Assembly (NCBI GenBank): GCA_009699575.1
Contig: WLNY01000011.1
Span: 1 to 46,392, forward strand
DNA length: 46,392 nucleotides
Direction of reading: 5' to 3'
DNA from: Actinomycetota bacterium
GTDB lineage: Bacteria; Actinomycetota; Actinomycetes; Nanopelagicales; Nanopelagicaceae
The notes below the pieces were generated by a model that saw nothing but the letters and a program-made list of their open reading frames with translations, was not told where the DNA came from and searched no databases. A program made the translations under genes and the position numbers. Below, piece by piece: positions 8,534 through 16,821 of the stretch. The stretch's first letter is position 1; the number at the start of each line of letters is the position of its first letter.

Positions 8534-9900
8534 TTCCTTACAGCTGTTGCCACCGCCGTGACTACGTTCGGATCAAAAACACTTGGAACAATAAATGAAG
8601 TGTTGAGTTGATCGGGTTTAACGCAATCAGCAATCGCATTTGCTGCTGCAACGAGTAACTCATCAGTGATCTTATTTGCATTTGCATCAAGTAAACCACG
8701 GAAAATTCCAGGGAATGCAAGTACGTTATTGATTTGATTTGGTTGATCACTGCGACCTGTCGCAACAACTGAGGCATACTTTCGTGCAATCGCTGGATCA
8801 ATTTCTGGATCAGGATTTGCGAGTGCGAAGACGATGGAACCAGGCGCCATTGCTGCTACGTCTGATTCAACAATGACATTAGGAGCACTTACTCCAATAA
8901 ATACATCCGCGCCCACAAGTGCTTCACCCATCGTTCCAACAAAATTATTTGGATTGCTATGTTCAATGAACCACTGCTGCATTTGATCTTCGCTATGCAT
9001 TTGTCGAGTGATAACTCCACTTTTTGAAAACCCAATAATATTTTTTGCACCTTCTAATATAAGGAGACGAGAAATTGCATTACCTGCCGCACCGACTCCG
9101 CTAAGGACAATTTTAATATCTGAAAGATTCTTATTTACTAATTTAAGTGAGTTGCGTAGTGCGGCAAGTACCACAATCGCTGTTCCATGTTGATCATCGT
9201 GAAAAACAGGAATGTCTAATAGTTCACGAAGTCTTGCTTCAACCTCGAAGCATCGAGGAGCTGAAATATCTTCAAGGTTAATGCCACCATATACAGGAGC
9301 AATCAATTGAACTGTACGCACAATCTCATCAACATCTTGTGTATCAAGACAGACAGGCCATGCATCCACATCTGCAAAGCGCTTAAAAAGCGCGGCTTTC
9401 CCCTCCATTACAGGGAGTGCTGCAGCGGGACCTATATTTCCAAGTCCCAATACTGCTGAACCGTCTGTGACAACAGCGACTGTATTTCGCTTGATAGTTA
9501 GTCGTCTGGCATCGGAGGGATCATCAACAATTGCTTGGCAAATTCGAGCAACCCCAGGGGTATATGCACGCGAAAGATCGTCACGTGTTTTTAAAGGAAC
9601 TTTTGAATGAACTTCTAGCTTTCCTCCAAGGTGCAAAAGGAATGTTCGATCGCTAACCTTTCGCACAATAAGACCCGGATGTTCACCAAGTGCCTTAGTG
9701 ATTTGATCGGCATGTGCTGAATCAATGGTGTCACACGTGACGTCAATGACAACTTTGTCGAGCTGAGAATCAGTTACGTCAAGAGCAGTAATCGTTGCTC
9801 CCGCTTGGGCAATCGTTGCTGTAATGAGTGCAATTGGCTGCGCTGCAGGGTTACCCTCAACGCGGATTGTAATTCCATACCCTGGACTAGTTGAGGCCAT
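8524..9900 (-). CDS. NAD(P)-dependent malic enzyme with N-terminal ACT domain
   Basis: A 458-residue cytosolic enzyme for oxidative decarboxylation of malate to pyruvate. Residues ~1-75 form an ACT-like regulatory domain (GITIRVEGNP...ATIAQAGATITALDV), as in many actinobacterial malic enzymes. The catalytic part begins near 95 with SRAYTPGVARIC (catalytic Tyr), then the Lys/metal region NTVAVVTDGSAVLGLGNIGP, metal-site EDISAPRCFEVE and FHDDQHGTAIV, and the Rossmann loop SGVGAAGNAIS with GFSKSGVI. That segment lacks the Arg pattern typical of some NADP-specific forms, but cofactor choice cannot be fixed from this. It starts one base before the upp stop and runs into the DedA gene. The ACT domain suggests allosteric control by a small molecule. 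Confidence 0.92.
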   Translation of the reverse strand: MASTSPGYGITIRVEGNPAAQPIALITATIAQAGATITALDVTDSQLDKVVIDVTCDTIDSAHADQITKALGEHPGLIVRKVSDRTFLLHLGGKLEVHSKVPLKTRDDLSRAYTPGVARICQAIVDDPSDARRLTIKRNTVAVVTDGSAVLGLGNIGPAAALPVMEGKAALFKRFADVDAWPVCLDTQDVDEIVRTVQLIAPVYGGINLEDISAPRCFEVEARLRELLDIPVFHDDQHGTAIVVLAALRNSLKLVNKNLSDIKIVLSGVGAAGNAISRLLILEGAKNIIGFSKSGVITRQMHSEDQMQQWFIEHSNPNNFVGTMGEALVGADVFIGVSAPNVIVESDVAAMAPGSIVFALANPDPEIDPAIARKYASVVATGRSDQPNQINNVLAFPGIFRGLLDANANKITDELLVAAANAIADCVKPDQLNTSFIVPSVFDPNVVTAVATAVRNCV

Positions 9901-10539
9901 TTATACAACTCCATACAGTCGATCGCCAGCGTCACCTAGGCCAGGGACGATATATCCATGTTCATTCAATTTTTCATCAAGCGCTCCAGTTACGATCGTA
10001 ATTGGAATATTGCTATTGGTGAAAGCCTTTTCGAGAACGTCAATACCTTCTGGCGCTGCAAGTATGCAGATTGCAGTAATTTCAGTTGCGCCGCGCTCGA
10101 TAAGAAAGTTAAAGGCTGCAACGAGTGTTCCACCAGTTGCAAGCATTGGATCTAGGACGAAACATTGGCGCCCCGCTAGATCTTCTGGAAGGCGATTTGC
10201 GTACGTACTCGCTTGCAAAGTTGTTTCATCACGAACCATTCCGAGAAATCCGACCTCTGCAGTTGGAAGGAGTTTTGTCATGCCCTCCAGCATTCCAAGG
10301 CCTGCGCGCAAAATGGGAACAACTACGGGACGAGGTTGTGCCATTATCAATCCAGTTGTTTGCGTAACGGGGGTCTCCACTGTTACTTCTGTCGTTCTAA
10401 CATCTCGTGTTGCCTCGTAGGCTAGAAGTGTTACTAGTTCTTCAACGAGTCTTCGAAATGTTGGCGAATCAGTGCCCTTATCGCGTAAGTGAGTTAATTT
10501 ATGAGAAATAAGAGGGTGGTTAGCCACGTGTACTTTCAT
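9901..10539 (-). CDS. upp: Uracil phosphoribosyltransferase
   Basis: A 212-residue salvage enzyme that makes UMP from uracil and PRPP. The frame is open to 10584, but the conserved protein begins [20 protein letters not shown], so the ATG at 10539 is the real start; the upstream 15 codons look like untranslated leader. Motifs: [32 protein letters not shown], the PRPP loop [15 protein letters not shown] near residue 125, and C-terminal [15 protein letters not shown]. Usual length for Upp. First gene of the leftward upp-malic enzyme-DedA run; its promoter should lie in the 83-base gap shared with the divergent tadA-partner gene. Confidence 0.95.
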   Translation of the reverse strand: MKVHVANHPLISHKLTHLRDKGTDSPTFRRLVEELVTLLAYEATRDVRTTEVTVETPVTQTTGLIMAQPRPVVVPILRAGLGMLEGMTKLLPTAEVGFLGMVRDETTLQASTYANRLPEDLAGRQCFVLDPMLATGGTLVAAFNFLIERGATEITAICILAAPEGIDVLEKAFTNSNIPITIVTGALDEKLNEHGYIVPGLGDAGDRLYGVV

Positions 10540-10622
10540 GCTGGGTAGCCTACAGGGCTTTCTTTCTCTGCCAATGAGTGTCAAGATTGTTATGTTCTAA
10601 TTGTCGGCGAGAGGGGTGAGAA

Positions 10623-11108
10623 ATGGTTGAAGTCAGTAACTCAGATCTCATTAACGACGTAGATATAGCCATCGCTGCTTGGCACGAGGATGGACGATGG
10701 ACTTTAGCCCTATTGCCAGATGCACATGACCTGCCTCATATCATTGAACAGTTGAGTGCGCAGCAAACAAATGGTGGTGCCATCGCGATGATTGCAATAG
10801 ATGAGGAATTCTTCATTTTAATTCGAGTACTAGGTTCCCACATCACGATGTTCCTCAGTGACATCACATGTGCCCTGGATTATGCAGTTGCTTCAGAATT
10901 TTTAGAACTCAACGATATTGATATGCCAGAAGATGATGAAGATCCATTTCCTGCGGGGTATTTAGATATTTTTGCTGATCTTGGAATGAATCATATGGAA
11001 ATAGCAGCCCTCTGTGATGATGCAGAGCTTTTTCCAGATGAACAATTAGAAGCCATCGCCGGACGACTTGGTTTTAGCGAACAATTTTCAGAACTCCTCG
11101 AGCTGTGA
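10623..11108 (+). CDS. tRNA adenosine deaminase-associated protein
   Basis: A 161-residue acidic protein recognisable as the actinobacterial family that sits directly upstream of tadA (the TIGR03941-type putative tRNA adenosine deaminase-associated protein). Visible features are WHEDGRWTLALLPDAHDL near residue 19, a LRG-like VLGSHITMFLSDITCALDYAVA stretch near 78-98, and the Asp/Glu-rich region MPEDDEDPFPAGYLDIFADLGM near 109-130. No catalytic motif is present and its role is known only by association. A good GAGAGGGGTGAG ribosome-binding stretch precedes the ATG. It overlaps tadA by four bases (GTGA), supporting a tight functional pairing. Confidence 0.85.
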   Translation: MVEVSNSDLINDVDIAIAAWHEDGRWTLALLPDAHDLPHIIEQLSAQQTNGGAIAMIAIDEEFFILIRVLGSHITMFLSDITCALDYAVASEFLELNDIDMPEDDEDPFPAGYLDIFADLGMNHMEIAALCDDAELFPDEQLEAIAGRLGFSEQFSELLEL

Positions 11109-11542
11109 TCCCAGAAGATGCAATGCGCGCTGCTATTGCAATCGCGCAAGAGTCTCTTGTCACGGGAGATATTCCAGTCGGAGCGGTAATTCTAAATCCT
11201 GAAGGCGAAATTGTTGCAACAGGAAAGAATGAACGAGAAGCGCTCGGAGATCCGACTGCACATGCTGAAATAGTCGCCATTCGAAGCGCGGCAAATAATG
11301 GGTGGAGATTAGATTCACATACTCTCGTTGTAACACTAGAACCGTGTGCAATGTGTGCCGGTGCAATTGCTCAGTCTCGAATTGGAAACCTTATCTTTGG
11401 TGCATGGGATGAAAAGGCTGGCGCTGTTGGTTCAGTGTGGGATGTTTTGCGAGATCCGCGTTCAATACATACGGTCGAGGTACGAGCAGGAGTTTTAGCC
11501 GATGAATGCGCGCAGTTGTTAACCGATTTCTTTAGAGAATAA
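11105..11542 (+). CDS. tadA: tRNA-specific adenosine-34 deaminase
   Basis: A 145-residue zinc deaminase that converts A34 to inosine in tRNA-Arg(ACG), allowing one tRNA to read CGU, CGC and CGA. The zinc/catalytic signature is complete: HAEI (residues about 56-59; His ligand, Glu proton shuttle) and PCAMCAGA (about 86-93; two Cys ligands). GDIPVGAVI near residue 20 and the C-terminal CAQLLTDFFRE helix are typical. It starts with GTG inside the stop of the partner gene (GTGA), so translation is coupled. tRNA-Ser(CGA) begins 22 bases after its stop. Confidence 0.95.
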   Translation: MIPEDAMRAAIAIAQESLVTGDIPVGAVILNPEGEIVATGKNEREALGDPTAHAEIVAIRSAANNGWRLDSHTLVVTLEPCAMCAGAIAQSRIGNLIFGAWDEKAGAVGSVWDVLRDPRSIHTVEVRAGVLADECAQLLTDFFRE

Positions 11543-11564
11543 CCACTGCTGTATCGTCATCACT

Positions 11565-11651
11565 GGTGGCGTGTCTGAGCGGCCAAAAGAGCACGCCTCG
11601 AAAGCGTGTGTTGGGGAAACTCAACCGTGGGTTCAAATCCCACCGCCACCG
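11565..11651 (+). tRNA. tRNA-Ser (anticodon CGA)
   Basis: An 87-base class II tRNA. The acceptor stem GGTGGCG (11565-11571) pairs with CGCCACC (11644-11650), with discriminator G at 11651. The anticodon stem CACGC/GCGTG (11592-11596 / 11604-11608) encloses CTCGAAA with anticodon CGA at 11599-11601. A long variable arm (TTGGGGAAACTCAA region) fits serine, and the T arm is GTGGG-TTCAAAT-CCCAC. CCA is not encoded. It reads UCG codons. Confidence 0.96.
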
Positions 11652-11663
11652 CTGGTTAATTAT

Positions 11664-14030
11664 TTATGCGAGTAATTCATATGATGGATTTAAAATAATG
11701 AGTTCTCCATCAGTTTCACCCACCATGCCTTCTGCCCTTAATTGTGACCCAACTTCGAGCCCAACAATTTCTCTACGCCCCAAGAATTGAAGCGTCACGC
11801 CGCCAGTTTGATCCCAAAGTTCAATCTCTAAAACCGGAGCAGAATCACGGGGAGCTGACTTGATTGAAGTCACTTGCCCTTGAACATGTGCTCGTTTGCG
11901 CCATTCGATAGAACCTATCGGCGTCATATTTTCTGCATAGTGACTTACCGGTTCTACTGTTGGCGAGTTCTGACGAAGAGGAGGAGTTGGAATAGTGTTC
12001 TTTTCTTCAACTGGCTTAGATTCATGTGAGTCATGTATCTCTAGTTCGCTACCGGAAATGATTCGATTCACATCAAATGGAACAATGGTTGCAACAACGC
12101 GAGGAAGTTGAGATATCGGGGCTGCAATTTCTTCAGCTGTTTGATCATGTAGCAAACGCCCGAAGAAACGACCGTACGCACGACGAGGCAAGAGCAGAGT
12201 TAATTCAACATCTGGCTTATCTGTCATTCTAATTGCGTAATCGAGAGCTGAATTAGCAAGTCTGCGATCGGGACAATCTATGAGCTCAAGGGTTACATCA
12301 TCGAGTGCGTGAGAACTTGCCCATGCCTTTTGAATTTGTTCCGCTCTAACATCATCGATTACGAAGTGCACTGCCGCAAGATTTCTTGGTTTCAAACTAC
12401 GTGCATATCGAACTGCGCGAACTGTTGCAATATCAACGTTATCGACTAGTACCGTGACATCGTGGCGGGCAATCGATGTTGCTCGTTCTTGTTCTTTTTT
12501 AACGTTAAGTGCATTTTGTTCACGCGTATATTGACTTCGCAAGCGTAGGAAAGTAATAACAAGGATTGGCGCGCTAACTAATACGATCCAAGCACCTTCA
12601 CTAAATTTTACGACTGAGAAAATAATGACGACAACGAGGGATACGCTGCCTGACACAGCATTGATGAGCGCCTTGATTCGCCATGATTTTGGACGGGTGC
12701 GTAACGTGTGACGCGTCATGCCAAAGCCTGCAAGAGTGAATCCAGTGAACACTCCTAAGGCATAAAACGCGACCAAGTGCTCAACTGATGCTTTCGTAAA
12801 GAGAACAAGTAGAATTCCACCTCCTGAAAGCAAGAGAATTCCATTGGAGAATGCCAGACGGTGGCCACGCTTTGTTAGTTGGCGTGGCAGGTACCCATCA
12901 GTTGCAACAAAGTTAACTAGCAATGGAAAAGCGCTATAGGTGGTGTTCGCTCCAGCGAAAAGAATTAGCATTGTTGCTAGCTGCACGAATACGAACATCA
13001 CGCTTCCAAATACACCAGTTCCAACGGCTGCTTTAGCAATTTGAGAAATGACTGTTGGAGTTCCAGATTCATATGGCATTGCATGAATTTGATGTGCAAA
13101 CCAAGAAACTCCAAGAACCAGAGTTCCAAGGAGGGTGCTCATCACCACGAGTGTGCGCTTCGCGTTGACATGTTCAGGTGCTTTAAAGAGCGCAACACCA
13201 TCAGAAATTGCTTCAAGACCTGTTAACGATGAACCACCGTTGGCAAAAGCACGAAGCAAAATAAAGATTGCAGCGAAAGTCAGAAGTCCTGTTGGCTGCC
13301 CAACTTGGACGGCACCAGGAAGATTGGTATCGAGTACTGGCAAGTTTCCAGAGAAGTATCTGTATAGGCCGCAAATAAAGACAACTGACATAGCACCTAG
13401 AAAGAGATAGGTGGGAAGAGCAAATGCTTTACCAGCTTCCTTTACTCCACGAAGGTTTCCATATGTCAATAAAACAATTACTGCGAGAGTCATAGGAACT
13501 TTCCACGAAGAAACTTCAGGAAAAGTAGAGACAATTGCTGCAACACCGGCAGAGGATTGAATTGCGACCGTGACTATGTAATCGAGCATCAATGCAACTG
13601 CAGCAATCTGTGCAACTACCGGACCGAAATTGTCACGAGCTACGATGTATGCGCCACCAGTTTTTGTATAGACCTCAATCACCTGACGGTACGAAAGAGT
13701 GATCAAAATAAGAATTCCGATCACAACCGCGGTCATAGGCATGAGAATTGTGAATGCAGCTAATCCAAATGCTGGAAGGAGTGCAATAAGAATCTGTTCA
13801 CTGCCGTAAGCCGAGGAAGAGATACAGTCCGAAGAAAGAATCCCAAGCGCGTATTTCTTATCGAGCCTTTGATGACTGAGTGAGTGGCGATTTAATGCAG
13901 ATCCAAGTAGCCGCCTTTTTATTTTATAAGTGACGGGGTCCTCTAAATGTGCATGCTCCTGAAGTGCAACAGGCGCTACCGCTCCATCAGTCCAAGACTT
14001 AGCCACTTGTACTCCTTTAAAAAGCGCCAT
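11664..14030 (-). CDS. APC-family permease fused to a C-terminal OB-fold domain
   Basis: A 788-residue protein. Residues ~1-480 form an amino acid/polyamine/cation-type APC permease with about 12 membrane segments (LGILSSDCISSSAYGSEQIL near 62 opens helix 1; GGAYIVARDNFG near 128; LRAFANGGSSLTGLEAISDGV near 262). Residues ~520-660 are a soluble cytoplasmic domain with the rhythm of a UspA-like regulator (HDVTVLVDNVDIATVRAVRYARSL). After a charged linker, residues ~702-788 form an OB-fold module: VQGQVTSIK, EIELWDQTGGVTLQFLGRREIVGLEVGS (here shortened), ILNPSYELL. That module resembles stand-alone actinobacterial OB-fold proteins encoded near permease and TrkA genes (the Rv2690c-Rv2694c neighbourhood in Mycobacterium tuberculosis, from memory). 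Substrate is unknown; K+ or amino acid uptake are both possible. Confidence 0.85.
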   Translation of the reverse strand: MALFKGVQVAKSWTDGAVAPVALQEHAHLEDPVTYKIKRRLLGSALNRHSLSHQRLDKKYALGILSSDCISSSAYGSEQILIALLPAFGLAAFTILMPMTAVVIGILILITLSYRQVIEVYTKTGGAYIVARDNFGPVVAQIAAVALMLDYIVTVAIQSSAGVAAIVSTFPEVSSWKVPMTLAVIVLLTYGNLRGVKEAGKAFALPTYLFLGAMSVVFICGLYRYFSGNLPVLDTNLPGAVQVGQPTGLLTFAAIFILLRAFANGGSSLTGLEAISDGVALFKAPEHVNAKRTLVVMSTLLGTLVLGVSWFAHQIHAMPYESGTPTVISQIAKAAVGTGVFGSVMFVFVQLATMLILFAGANTTYSAFPLLVNFVATDGYLPRQLTKRGHRLAFSNGILLLSGGGILLVLFTKASVEHLVAFYALGVFTGFTLAGFGMTRHTLRTRPKSWRIKALINAVSGSVSLVVVIIFSVVKFSEGAWIVLVSAPILVITFLRLRSQYTREQNALNVKKEQERATSIARHDVTVLVDNVDIATVRAVRYARSLKPRNLAAVHFVIDDVRAEQIQKAWASSHALDDVTLELIDCPDRRLANSALDYAIRMTDKPDVELTLLLPRRAYGRFFGRLLHDQTAEEIAAPISQLPRVVATIVPFDVNRIISGSELEIHDSHESKPVEEKNTIPTPPLRQNSPTVEPVSHYAENMTPIGSIEWRKRAHVQGQVTSIKSAPRDSAPVLEIELWDQTGGVTLQFLGRREIVGLEVGSQLRAEGMVGETDGELIILNPSYELLA

Positions 14031-14043
14031 AGGTAGCGCGCTC

Positions 14044-14049
14044 TATTAT
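14044..14049. promoter_or_regulatory. Candidate shared -10 element between divergent genes
   Basis: Only 39 bases separate the permease start (14030, minus) from the dehydrogenase start (14070, plus). The TATTAT hexamer at 14044-14049 resembles a -10 box for the plus strand and, read on the other strand (ATAATA within GGATAATAG), for the minus strand. No convincing -35 is visible on either side. If real, leaders would be very short. Confidence 0.3.
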
Positions 14050-14069
14050 CCATTCAGTAGGCTCATCTT

Positions 14070-15488
14070 ATGCGCACACAGATGTATATAGACGGACAAT
14101 GGGTTGATGGAATTGCAACTTTGCCAGTTATCGACCCGAGTGATGGCAGTGTTATTGCGGAGGTAGCCCTTGCGGGGGAAGAGCAATGTGAAGCTGCCCT
14201 TGCCGCTGCTGATCGCGCCGCCGCTAGTTGGGCAAAGACAGCCCCTCGTGTGCGCTCTGAAATATTACGTAAAGCATTTGAAATTATGATTGCCGAAGCT
14301 GATGAGATTGCAACCATCGTATCTCGCGAAAACGGCAAAGTCCTCTCTGATGCCAAAGGCGAAGTTCTTTATGCTGCGGAATTTTTCCGCTGGTTCGCTG
14401 AGGAGACCGTCCGGGTACCAGGTGATTTTCGTAAATCTCCAAGTGGCGACAAGAGAATTCTCGTAACACACCAACCAATCGGAGTATCACTTCTCATCAC
14501 TCCTTGGAATTTTCCTGCAGCGATGGCAACTCGCAAGATTGGTCCTGCAATCGCAGCTGGTTGCACAATGATTTTAAAGCCCGCGACAGAAACTCCGCTG
14601 ACAGCGCTTGCAATTGTTGACATCATGGAACGCGCAGGAGTACCCAAGGGCGTACTCAATATAATTTTGCCTCAGAAAACAGGACCGTCTATCTCGGCTA
14701 TGTTGCATGATCCGCGTTTGAAGAACTTATCTTTTACAGGGTCAACCGAGGTCGGCCGCGTACTTATTCGCGAAGCTGCAGATCGAGTGATTCGCTGTTC
14801 TATGGAACTCGGTGGAAACGCACCGTTTGTAGTATTAGAAGATGCCGATGTGTCTTCGGCGGTACAAGGGCTAATGCTTGCAAAAATGCGAAATGGCGGT
14901 GCTGCATGCACAGCTGCCAATCGCGTTTATGTCCATAGAAGTATCGCTGATCAATTCACTTCCGAATTTTCACAAGCGATGTCTTCACTTGTTATGGGTC
15001 GCGGTACCGATTCCGGAATTCAACTTGGCGCAAGCGTTTCACTTAAGGAACGTAACAAAATTGCGGAACTTGTTGATGCAGCAGTCACTGCCGGTGGAAC
15101 TATTCATACTGGCGGAAAAACTCCTGACGGAGAAGGTGCTTTCTATCCCGCAACGGTTATTAGTGTTGATAAAGACAATGACATTCTCAATCACGAAGTA
15201 TTTGGCCCTGTTGCTCCAATCGTTACTTTTGACACCGATGAAGAGGCTATTGCTCTTGCTAACGGCACCGATTTTGGGCTCATTAGTTATGTCTTTTCAC
15301 AAGACCTTGGACGAGCCATTCGCACTGCCGAAGCTCTCGAGTCAGGAATGGTTGCAATCAATCGGGGGGTTATTTCAGATCCAGCCGCGCCATTTGGAGG
15401 AGTTAAACAAAGTGGTCTTGGTCGAGAAGGTGGCTTTGATGGAATTCACGAATTCTTAGAAACAAAATATATCGGCGTTGAGATCTAG
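14070..15488 (+). CDS. gabD: NAD(P)-dependent succinate-semialdehyde dehydrogenase family protein
   Basis: A 472-residue aldehyde dehydrogenase of the SSADH (GabD) group, oxidising succinate semialdehyde to succinate. Motifs in order: TPWNFPAAMATRKIGPA near residue 147-163 (cofactor-binding Asn-Phe-Pro), KPATETPLTAL near 172, FTGSTEVG near 223, catalytic Glu in MELGGNAPFVV near 248, catalytic Cys in NGGAACTAANRVYV near 281, and NHEVFGPVAPI near 375. Full length. The C-terminal GGVKQSGLGREGG matches SSADH rather than betaine aldehyde dehydrogenase, but substrate within the superfamily is uncertain. Its GC is like the flanking core genes, so it marks the left border of the AT-rich block. Confidence 0.85.
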   Translation: MRTQMYIDGQWVDGIATLPVIDPSDGSVIAEVALAGEEQCEAALAAADRAAASWAKTAPRVRSEILRKAFEIMIAEADEIATIVSRENGKVLSDAKGEVLYAAEFFRWFAEETVRVPGDFRKSPSGDKRILVTHQPIGVSLLITPWNFPAAMATRKIGPAIAAGCTMILKPATETPLTALAIVDIMERAGVPKGVLNIILPQKTGPSISAMLHDPRLKNLSFTGSTEVGRVLIREAADRVIRCSMELGGNAPFVVLEDADVSSAVQGLMLAKMRNGGAACTAANRVYVHRSIADQFTSEFSQAMSSLVMGRGTDSGIQLGASVSLKERNKIAELVDAAVTAGGTIHTGGKTPDGEGAFYPATVISVDKDNDILNHEVFGPVAPIVTFDTDEEAIALANGTDFGLISYVFSQDLGRAIRTAEALESGMVAINRGVISDPAAPFGGVKQSGLGREGGFDGIHEFLETKYIGVEI

Positions 15489-15516
15489 ATCTGAAAGTAC
15501 ACAGAGAATTAAGATT

Positions 15517-16755
15517 TTGGAAAATGATTTCGACTTCATTCTTATCGGTAATGCCGACAGCATATTAATAAACCTGCCGAGGCCGCTTAAGGGTTCAGGC
15601 TTCAAAATTTTGGTGATTGGCGCGCCAGGGATGACCCTTCTCAAGAGTCGTTGGATAGATTCGATAATCAAGATTTCAAATAATTCGCAAACAGAATTCT
15701 TAGAGGAATTACTTTCTCACAGCGAATTTCTCTTCTCTCTATCCGGAACCTTTCTTTGGTCATCTGACTCAATAATGCGCGAATTTAGCAAGATGGAGAT
15801 ACCGTTAAATCTTAAACAACACTTGCTACCTGTAAAAAATCCGAAGTACTTCAGTATGTTAGGTTCAAAAGTTGGTCAGTTTGAAAGTCTTAAAGACTTA
15901 CAGATCCAGTTTCCAGAGACTTTTGTTCTTCGAAATTCAAATAGTACAGAAGCTATTAAATTTGATAAAAAGATGATTATTAAAGGGGATTCCCACGGCG
16001 GAGGTGCATTTATAAAAACGCTTGATCCAGGTTTCATGCTTGACTTGGAATCACTTGCGGCAAACTGGTTCCCTATTGTGCTTCAGGAGTATGTAGATGG
16101 AATATTAATTGGAATTGAAGCATATTATAAAAACGGAAAGTTACTCTTTTGGTTGTATTCAAAGGTAGAAAGTGAAATCTCAACTTTTGGACCCTCTATA
16201 TCTCGAACATATCTATTTCCTTCAAATCTAGATTTTGTACCCCAACTCACGCGGATTGGCGCAGCTACAGAAATCAATGGATTTGCAAACATCTCTATGG
16301 TGTTTGATTCTCAAAACCAGGAGCATAAGATTTTTGAATTCGATATACGTCCAAATGTGTGGCATCACGTTTTCTTTGATTTCAAAATACCTTTCGGCTC
16401 AATATGGAGGGAAGCGGAAGAATTCGATACTTCACTTGTTTTTCATGTCCCTAAAGTTGTGTACGAACCTAGCCGACTATTTTTACATTATCTTTCAAAG
16501 TGGAATCTCATTGGTGCTATTCGGGTCTTGCGTGGATTAGAGATTCCGACGTTTGGCACCGGTATTTCGAGCTCGTTTTACGAACCGGAACTCAGATCAA
16601 AAATGATAGGAAAACTATTCTTATTTCCAATCGGACCTTTTAGAGGAAATATTCTTACAATACTAATAATAATTAAAAAAATTATCCCTGATTTTATGAA
16701 GAGACGAGTGGATCAATCTCGAATAAAATCACTCATACTTAACATTTTAAGTTGA
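15517..16755 (+). CDS. Putative ATP-grasp enzyme, first gene of AT-rich accessory block
   Basis: About 412 residues from a TTG at 15517. The frame is open to another TTG at 15478 that overlaps the dehydrogenase stop. I prefer 15517 because an AGAGAA stretch precedes it and the fold (DFDFILIGNADSI) begins there; no ATG is available nearby. The protein has an ATP-grasp layout: a Rossmann-like start, a glycine-rich nucleotide loop IIKGDSHGGGAF (about 154-165), a hinge VLQEYVDGILIGIEAYY (about 188-204), and a metal/ATP site KIFEFDIRPNVWHH (about 271-284) in the place of the usual E-x-N-PR. ATP-grasp enzymes join a carboxylate to an amine, thiol or similar nucleophile. Substrates are unknown. Codon use and base composition are far more AT-rich than the dehydrogenase just upstream. 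Confidence 0.6.
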   Translation: MENDFDFILIGNADSILINLPRPLKGSGFKILVIGAPGMTLLKSRWIDSIIKISNNSQTEFLEELLSHSEFLFSLSGTFLWSSDSIMREFSKMEIPLNLKQHLLPVKNPKYFSMLGSKVGQFESLKDLQIQFPETFVLRNSNSTEAIKFDKKMIIKGDSHGGGAFIKTLDPGFMLDLESLAANWFPIVLQEYVDGILIGIEAYYKNGKLLFWLYSKVESEISTFGPSISRTYLFPSNLDFVPQLTRIGAATEINGFANISMVFDSQNQEHKIFEFDIRPNVWHHVFFDFKIPFGSIWREAEEFDTSLVFHVPKVVYEPSRLFLHYLSKWNLIGAIRVLRGLEIPTFGTGISSSFYEPELRSKMIGKLFLFPIGPFRGNILTILIIIKKIIPDFMKRRVDQSRIKSLILNILS

Positions 16756-16794
16756 GTATCAGTTTATTGTCTGAAATAGGAGTTGATGATGGTC

Positions 16795-16814
16795 TGCCAA
16801 GAGGTACTTTGGCA
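16795..16814. terminator. Short hairpin between convergent genes
   Basis: TGCCAA (16795-16800) and TTGGCA (16809-16814) form a 6-bp inverted repeat with an 8-base loop in the 66-base gap between the convergent ATP-grasp and GT2 genes. It is placed where a bidirectional terminator would be expected, but there is no clear U-tract on either strand, so the call is weak. Confidence 0.35.
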
Positions 16815-16821
16815 TAGAACC

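Noticed and set aside
3419..9742. The 12-mer GTCACACGTGAC occurs twice (near 3419 and near 9731)
   Set aside because: Both copies are inside or at the edge of coding sequence; chance repeats of 12 bases are expected in 46 kb, and the arms do not match the TGTGA-N6-TCACA Crp pattern.
9824..10420. 198-codon plus-strand open frame across upp and malic enzyme
   Set aside because: Runs antisense to two genes with clear families; composition is Ser/Pro/Arg-rich and shows no domain.
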